From positions 1 through 64,000 of the forward strand of contig CAYWLS010000023.1 of the NCBI GenBank assembly GCA_964458605.1: 64,000 nt of DNA, given 5' to 3'. The DNA is from JBBSNV01 sp964458605. GTDB taxonomy: Bacteria; Pseudomonadota; Alphaproteobacteria; Reyranellales; JAQSWP01. Below, piece by piece: positions 60,406-64,000 of the stretch (position 1 is the stretch's first letter; each line of letters starts with the position of its first letter). The translations under genes and the position numbers were made by a program. The notes under the pieces are model-generated. The model worked only from the letters and a program-made list of their open reading frames with translations, was not told the DNA's origin and made no database searches.

Positions 60406-61554
60406 CTACGCGATGATGCGCGCCCGCCGCAACTCAGCAACTTGCGCCACGGTGAGGCCGAGCGAGGCCAGGATCTCATCGCTATCGGCACCGGCGGCAG
60501 CAGGCGGACTCTTAATCGTGCCCGGGGTGCGCGCGAAACGCGGCGCCGGAGCCGGTTGCGTCACCCCGGCATATTCGGTGAATGTCTGCCGCGCTTTGAG
60601 ATGTCGGTGCAGCGGCGCCTCGCTCGGCCGCAGCACCGGCGCAAAGCAAACGTCGGTATTCTCTAGCAGCCGGGTCCATTCGGCCCTTGTCTTGGTGCGC
60701 ATTGTTCTGGCGATACGCGCGGTGAAGTCCGGCCAGCTCGCGGCATCCATCTGGCCGGCCAGCAGTTCGGCGTCCTCAGCTAAGCCAATCAGGCGCAGGA
60801 ATTGCGCGTAGAATTTCGCCTCGATGCAGCCGATCGCGACATACTCGTCGTCGGCGGTGAGATAGACATTGTAGAAATGCGAGCCGCTGTCGGCGACGTT
60901 GGTGCCGCGCCGCTCCTGCCACATGCCCGCGCCGATCATGCCGATGAAGGGCGTCATCAACGATGCCGCGCCATCGACCATCGCGGCGTCGACCACCTGG
61001 CCCTTGCCGCTGCCCCTGGCTTCTATGATCCCCGCCAGCACCCCGACGCAGAGATAGAGCGCGCCACCGCCAAAATCGCCCACCAGGCTGAGCGGCGGGA
61101 CCGGCGGGCCGCCGTGATTGCCTATCGAGTGCAGCGCCCCGGTCAATGCGATGTAGTTGATGTCGTGCCCGGCTGTCTGTGCCAGCGGCCCCTCCTGGCC
61201 CCAGCCGGTCATGCGGCCATAGACCAGGCTGGGTTTGCCTGCGGCGCAGATCTCCGGCCCCAATCCCAGCCGCTCCATCACGCCGGGGCGGAAGCCCTCG
61301 ATCACCGCGTCGGCCTGCCCGATCAGCGACAGCACCAGATCGATCCCCCGGGGCGATTTCAGATCGACGGCGATGGAGCGCCTGCCGCGATTGATGATCT
61401 GGTATTTGGTGTCGGGCTGTATGCCCAGGCCGGATGGTTCAACGCGGTCGACACGGATCACGTCCGCGCCAAGGTCGGACAACATCATGCCGCAAAAAGG
61501 CACGGGTCCGATTGCTCCCATCTCGATCACCTTAATGCCTGCCAACGGCCCCAT
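60406..61554 (-). CDS. CaiB/BaiF CoA-transferase family protein (alpha-methylacyl-CoA racemase-like)
   Basis: A 382-residue protein from ATG 61554. Landmarks are GIKVIEMGAIGPVPFCGMMLSDLGADVIRVDR at the start, NRGRRSIAVDLKSPRGIDL near 52, EGFRPGVMERLGLGPE near 83, MTGWGQEGPLAQTAGHDINYIALTGAL near 112, with catalytic D in GHDINY. The GQEGP..Q.AGHDINY pattern is that of alpha-methylacyl-CoA racemases, which invert the C2 methyl stereocentre, rather than plain CoA-transferases. An in-frame ATG at 61656 is less likely. Confidence 0.88.
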   Translation of the reverse strand: MGPLAGIKVIEMGAIGPVPFCGMMLSDLGADVIRVDRVEPSGLGIQPDTKYQIINRGRRSIAVDLKSPRGIDLVLSLIGQADAVIEGFRPGVMERLGLGPEICAAGKPSLVYGRMTGWGQEGPLAQTAGHDINYIALTGALHSIGNHGGPPVPPLSLVGDFGGGALYLCVGVLAGIIEARGSGKGQVVDAAMVDGAASLMTPFIGMIGAGMWQERRGTNVADSGSHFYNVYLTADDEYVAIGCIEAKFYAQFLRLIGLAEDAELLAGQMDAASWPDFTARIARTMRTKTRAEWTRLLENTDVCFAPVLRPSEAPLHRHLKARQTFTEYAGVTQPAPAPRFARTPGTIKSPPAAAGADSDEILASLGLTVAQVAELRRARIIA

Positions 61555-61870
61555 GAATCCTCTCCACCGGTTTGGTCGGCGATTGGCGTGCCAGCAGGCC
61601 TGCCCGTTGCGCTGTGGTCTGCAACGACCATTGACCAACGGCAACATCTTGTGCATCGCGGGCGCTCCGAAATGGTGCGCAGCACCATCGAATTCTGACG
61701 CCGCGACGTTGACAGCCGCGTCTGCTCATTAACATACTAACCAGTCAGGTTGTATTTGCAAGACTGATGGCTCGCCCCATGGTGCAGCAAAACAATCGGG
61801 CCGCGTTGCGACTGCGACGCGAATAAAAGAAGCAACGTCGCCGGCGATGCGACGGCATAGGGAGAGAACG
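61555..61870. promoter_or_regulatory. Divergent control region with two operator-like palindromes
   Basis: The 316-base spacer separates the leftward racemase-like gene from the rightward ABC operon and codes for nothing recognisable. It holds ATGGTGC-GCA-GCACCAT (61672-61688, 7-bp arms) and CATACTAACCAGTCAGGTTG (61733-61752), whose AACC...GGTT half-sites resemble TetR/AcrR-family operators. The regulators are not in the window. Confidence 0.55.
61733..61755. promoter_or_regulatory. Candidate TetR-type operator
   Basis: The segment ACTAACCAGTCAGGTTGT has inverted AACC/GGTT half-sites five bases apart. Similar ACTNACCNGTCNGT-type sites are common for TetR repressors of fatty-acid and aromatic catabolism. 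It lies about 120 bases upstream of the binding-protein start, where repression of the rightward operon would be possible. Pattern seen; regulator family inferred. Confidence 0.4.
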
Positions 61871-63016
61871 ATGAAGAGCAAAGCCATTCTGGGCGTGGCG
61901 TTCGTCCTTTCGTTTGCAGTTGTGGTGCCGGCGCTAGCCGAAGACCTGACCATCGGAGTGATCGCGCCGCTTTCCGGCCCTGCTGCGCCGCAGGGCTTGG
62001 CCACCAAGACGGCGGTCGAAATCGCCGTCGCCGAGATCAACAGTCACGGCGGTATCGGCGGCCGGAACATAAATGTCATAATTCGCGATGATCAGGGCCT
62101 GCCTGCCAACGCCGTGAACATCGCGCAGGACTTCATCCAGAAGGAGCGGCTGCACTTTGTCGTTGGCCCGACCCTGAGCAGCAGTGCCTTGGCGGTAGCG
62201 CCGCTGTTTACGCAGGGCAAGGTGGTGGCGTTGGCGCTGGTCGGCACTGCCGACTGGAACAAGCCGGCGCAATACCCCTACGCCTTTCAGGTGCTGTACT
62301 CGAACGACCTGGTGGCGCACGCCACCGTGTCGTTCGCCATCGACAAGCTGGGCCGCAAGAAGTTCGGCCAAATCGGCGATACTTCGGCGTATGCGCTGGG
62401 CGGCATGGCCGACACCAAGGCCGTCATCACCCAGCTCGGCGCCGAAGTGGTCGACCAGGAAAAGCACAACATGGGCGACCTGGACTATTCGGTGCAGCTG
62501 CAGCGGCTCAAGGACGCGGGCGTCAACGTGCTCAATCTATGGTCTATCGCGCCGACCGACGTGGTGCGCATTATCCGCAAGATCGAGGAAATGAAGTGGA
62601 CCGACCTGTACCATGTCGGCCCGCCCAATATCGGCCTGCAGCCGGTGCTCGACGCGCTGGGCCGTGACGCCTATCCCAAAACTTTCTACTATGTCTGCCT
62701 GCGCAACATGACTCATGGCAACGCCAAGGCGGAGGAGTTCGGCAAGAAATACGCCACTGCCAAGGGCAAGGTCGATTTCCCCCTGTATTACCCGGCTATC
62801 GCCTACGACTCGATCTACGCGCTGAAGGCGGCGATCGAGGGCTCCGCCGCCGATCCCGACAAGGTCAAGCAGTGGCTCGAGAGCCACTCCTATGTCGGCA
62901 TCGCCGCGACCTATGCCGCGACTGCCGACAATCATCAGATGCAGAAGGTCGAGATGCTCGGGAACTGCAGCCCGCTCAATTACAAGGACGGGCTCGACGA
63001 TCTGGTGACCAAATAG
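61871..63016 (+). CDS. Branched-chain amino acid-type ABC transporter binding protein
   Basis: A 381-residue periplasmic protein of the Leu/Ile/Val-binding (Peripla_BP_6) family. Signal peptide about residues 1-23 (ending VVPALAED); the mature chain opens LTIGVIAPLSGPAAPQGLATK and has AVEIAVAEINSHGGIGGR, IIRDDQGLPANAVNIAQDFI, a typical ligand-binding N-lobe. ATG at 61871 is preceded by GGGAGAGA. Ligands of this family range from amino acids to aromatic acids and urea; the operator and racemase neighbours suggest a carboxylic acid, which is a guess. Confidence 0.92.
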   Translation: MKSKAILGVAFVLSFAVVVPALAEDLTIGVIAPLSGPAAPQGLATKTAVEIAVAEINSHGGIGGRNINVIIRDDQGLPANAVNIAQDFIQKERLHFVVGPTLSSSALAVAPLFTQGKVVALALVGTADWNKPAQYPYAFQVLYSNDLVAHATVSFAIDKLGRKKFGQIGDTSAYALGGMADTKAVITQLGAEVVDQEKHNMGDLDYSVQLQRLKDAGVNVLNLWSIAPTDVVRIIRKIEEMKWTDLYHVGPPNIGLQPVLDALGRDAYPKTFYYVCLRNMTHGNAKAEEFGKKYATAKGKVDFPLYYPAIAYDSIYALKAAIEGSAADPDKVKQWLESHSYVGIAATYAATADNHQMQKVEMLGNCSPLNYKDGLDDLVTK

Positions 63017-63060
63017 GCCGGACAGGATCCCATGCGCAATCCCGGTTGAAGGAGACGACG

Positions 63061-63951
63061 TTGGACATCGCGCTGGAGGCCATCGGCAGTTCGCTGCTGC
63101 GTGGCGTCGCAATCGGCAGCATCTACTCGCTGATCGCGCACGGCTACAACGTGATCTATTCCGGCACCAACGTCGTCAACTTCGCCCAGGGCGCCACCTT
63201 GATGTTCGCAATCTATATTGGCGCCTGGCTGCTGGGGCCGGTAGGCATGGCGGTGCCGGTGGCGATCCTGCTGACCATAGCCGCCATGACAGTCCTGGGT
63301 GCCTTCGAGGAACGTCTAGCAGTGCGTCCCGTGCAGAAGCACGGCCAGGCGATGCTGTGGATCACCAGCACGCTGGGCCTGTCGATCGCCATCGACAGCA
63401 TCGCGGTGCTGCTGTGGGGGCCGCTGACCATTGCGTTCCCAACCGTGGTCAGGGAGGCGGCGATCCAGGTCGGGCCGATCTCGCTGTCGCCGATATTCAC
63501 CCTTATCATTGTCACCAATGTCGCCATCGCCGCCGGCCTCACCTGGTTCTATCGCGCCACGCGAACCGGCCGGGCGCTGCTGGCGGTGTCGCAGGATCGC
63601 GACGCGGCCGCGCTGCGCGGCATAAACCCCTCGGTCTACTCGTTGATCGCCTTTGCCATCAGCGGCGCGCTGATGGGGCTGGCCGGGATGTTGGTTGGCC
63701 AGTTCATCTTTGCCGACACCGCCCTGTCGCTGACCTTCGGGGTGAAAGGCTTCATTGTGGCCGCACTGGGCGGGCTGGGCTCGACCCGGGGCGCCGTCAT
63801 CGGCGGCTGGATTCTCGGCATGGTCGAGACCATGGGCGTGCTGGTGACCGGCGTCGCCTATCGCGACGCCATCGCCCTGGCCGTGTTCCTACTGGTGCTG
63901 TTTGCCCGGCCCCAGGGACTGTTCGGCTTCTACCAGTCGCGCGAAGTCTGA
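63061..63951 (+). CDS. Branched-chain amino acid-type ABC transporter permease (LivH-like)
   Basis: A 296-residue inner-membrane permease with about eight hydrophobic helices. It shows the LivH-type block GYNVIYSGTNVVNFAQGATLMF near residues 29-50 and the cytoplasmic loop AVSQDRDAAALRGIN near 177-191, followed by AALGGLGSTRGAVIGGWILG. Start is TTG at 63061 after GAAGGAGA, since no ATG fits before the first helix. Second gene of the operon. Confidence 0.92.
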   Translation: MDIALEAIGSSLLRGVAIGSIYSLIAHGYNVIYSGTNVVNFAQGATLMFAIYIGAWLLGPVGMAVPVAILLTIAAMTVLGAFEERLAVRPVQKHGQAMLWITSTLGLSIAIDSIAVLLWGPLTIAFPTVVREAAIQVGPISLSPIFTLIIVTNVAIAAGLTWFYRATRTGRALLAVSQDRDAAALRGINPSVYSLIAFAISGALMGLAGMLVGQFIFADTALSLTFGVKGFIVAALGGLGSTRGAVIGGWILGMVETMGVLVTGVAYRDAIALAVFLLVLFARPQGLFGFYQSREV

Positions 63952-63957
63952 GCCACG

Positions 63958-64000
63958 ATGACAACGCATGCCAACAGGGATACCGGCCACCTGCTCGCGG
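63958..64000 (+). CDS. Start of the next operon gene, probably the LivM-type permease (partial)
   Basis: An ATG at 63958 lies six bases after the LivH-like stop with an in-frame opening TTHANRDTGHLLA that runs off the window. In this operon type the second permease (LivM) follows LivH, which is why I name it so; the 14 visible codons cannot prove it. Confidence 0.45.
   Translation, partial: MTTHANRDTGHLLA

Overview
The window is high-GC DNA from an alphaproteobacterium, probably of the Rhodospirillales/Reyranella kind, though that placement is only a guess from gene content. The class-level call rests on a PopZ/DUF2497 protein next to valS, the pcm-rhodanese-tolC block, an NDUFS4-type complex I subunit, a Cox11-type oxidase assembly factor and a two-domain cold-shock protein. 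Coding density is high, genes often overlap by 1-4 bases, and I see no integrase, transposase, rRNA operon or CRISPR array. It looks like ordinary chromosome with a few decayed genes.

Layout. 1-11.1 kb: ilvD, an EamA transporter, msrQ, valS, the popZ-like gene, tolC, a rhodanese, pcm, and a gene that fuses Cox11 to a c-type cytochrome. 11.3-11.7 kb: tRNA-Cys and tRNA-Asn with a strong terminator. 11.7-22.8 kb: a sulfur island. cysJ-cysI-peroxiredoxin-metB run leftward; a NUDIX gene, cysK, alaX, sseA, a GNAT gene and metC run rightward; a very AT-rich spacer (17219-17340) separates the arms. 22.8-28.1 kb: a Zur-like regulator preceded by a small Tat-type Cys protein, hisI, an M81 peptidase, two small envelope proteins, a broken DUF4396 gene, grpB, tRNA-Arg, the NDUFS4 homologue and tRNA-Pro. 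28.3-32.3 kb: an O-methyltransferase, a DUF192 protein, and a TPP riboswitch driving a pyrimidine/thiamine-precursor ABC transporter (thiZXY-like). 32.3-36 kb: cold-shock protein, dienoyl-CoA-reductase-like SDR, a tandem repeat that begins inside the 3' end of the SDR gene, VanZ, YajQ and MtgA. 36-41.6 kb: glutamine-synthetase-like plus Fe-ADH pair, a PrcB-like protein, a transporter, a PmtA-like methyltransferase and a dienelactone-hydrolase-like protein.

41.7-46.1 kb: a two-domain KaiC-like ATPase directly followed by a hybrid histidine kinase, then an OCH1-type glycosyltransferase. 46.2-50.1 kb: a tightly overlapped run of acyl-CoA synthetase, MaoC hydratase, exonuclease III and amidohydrolase. 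50.2-52.8 kb: phnN, enoyl-CoA hydratase and a CaiB-type CoA-transferase on the opposite strand. 52.8-58.7 kb: a secreted trypsin-like protease, the DUF2950/DUF3300 pair, a bestrophin-like pseudogene, a small secreted protein and an acyl-CoA synthetase remnant. 58.7-64 kb: a peptide-type binding protein and a CaiB-family gene face a branched-chain-amino-acid-type ABC operon across a spacer with two operator-like palindromes; the operon runs off the window.

The items most worth a second look are the Cox11-cytochrome c fusion, the KaiC/histidine-kinase pair with an altered phosphosite, the Tat/Cys protein coupled to Zur, the tandem repeat derived from a gene end, and the palindromic repeats that occupy spacers between convergent genes.
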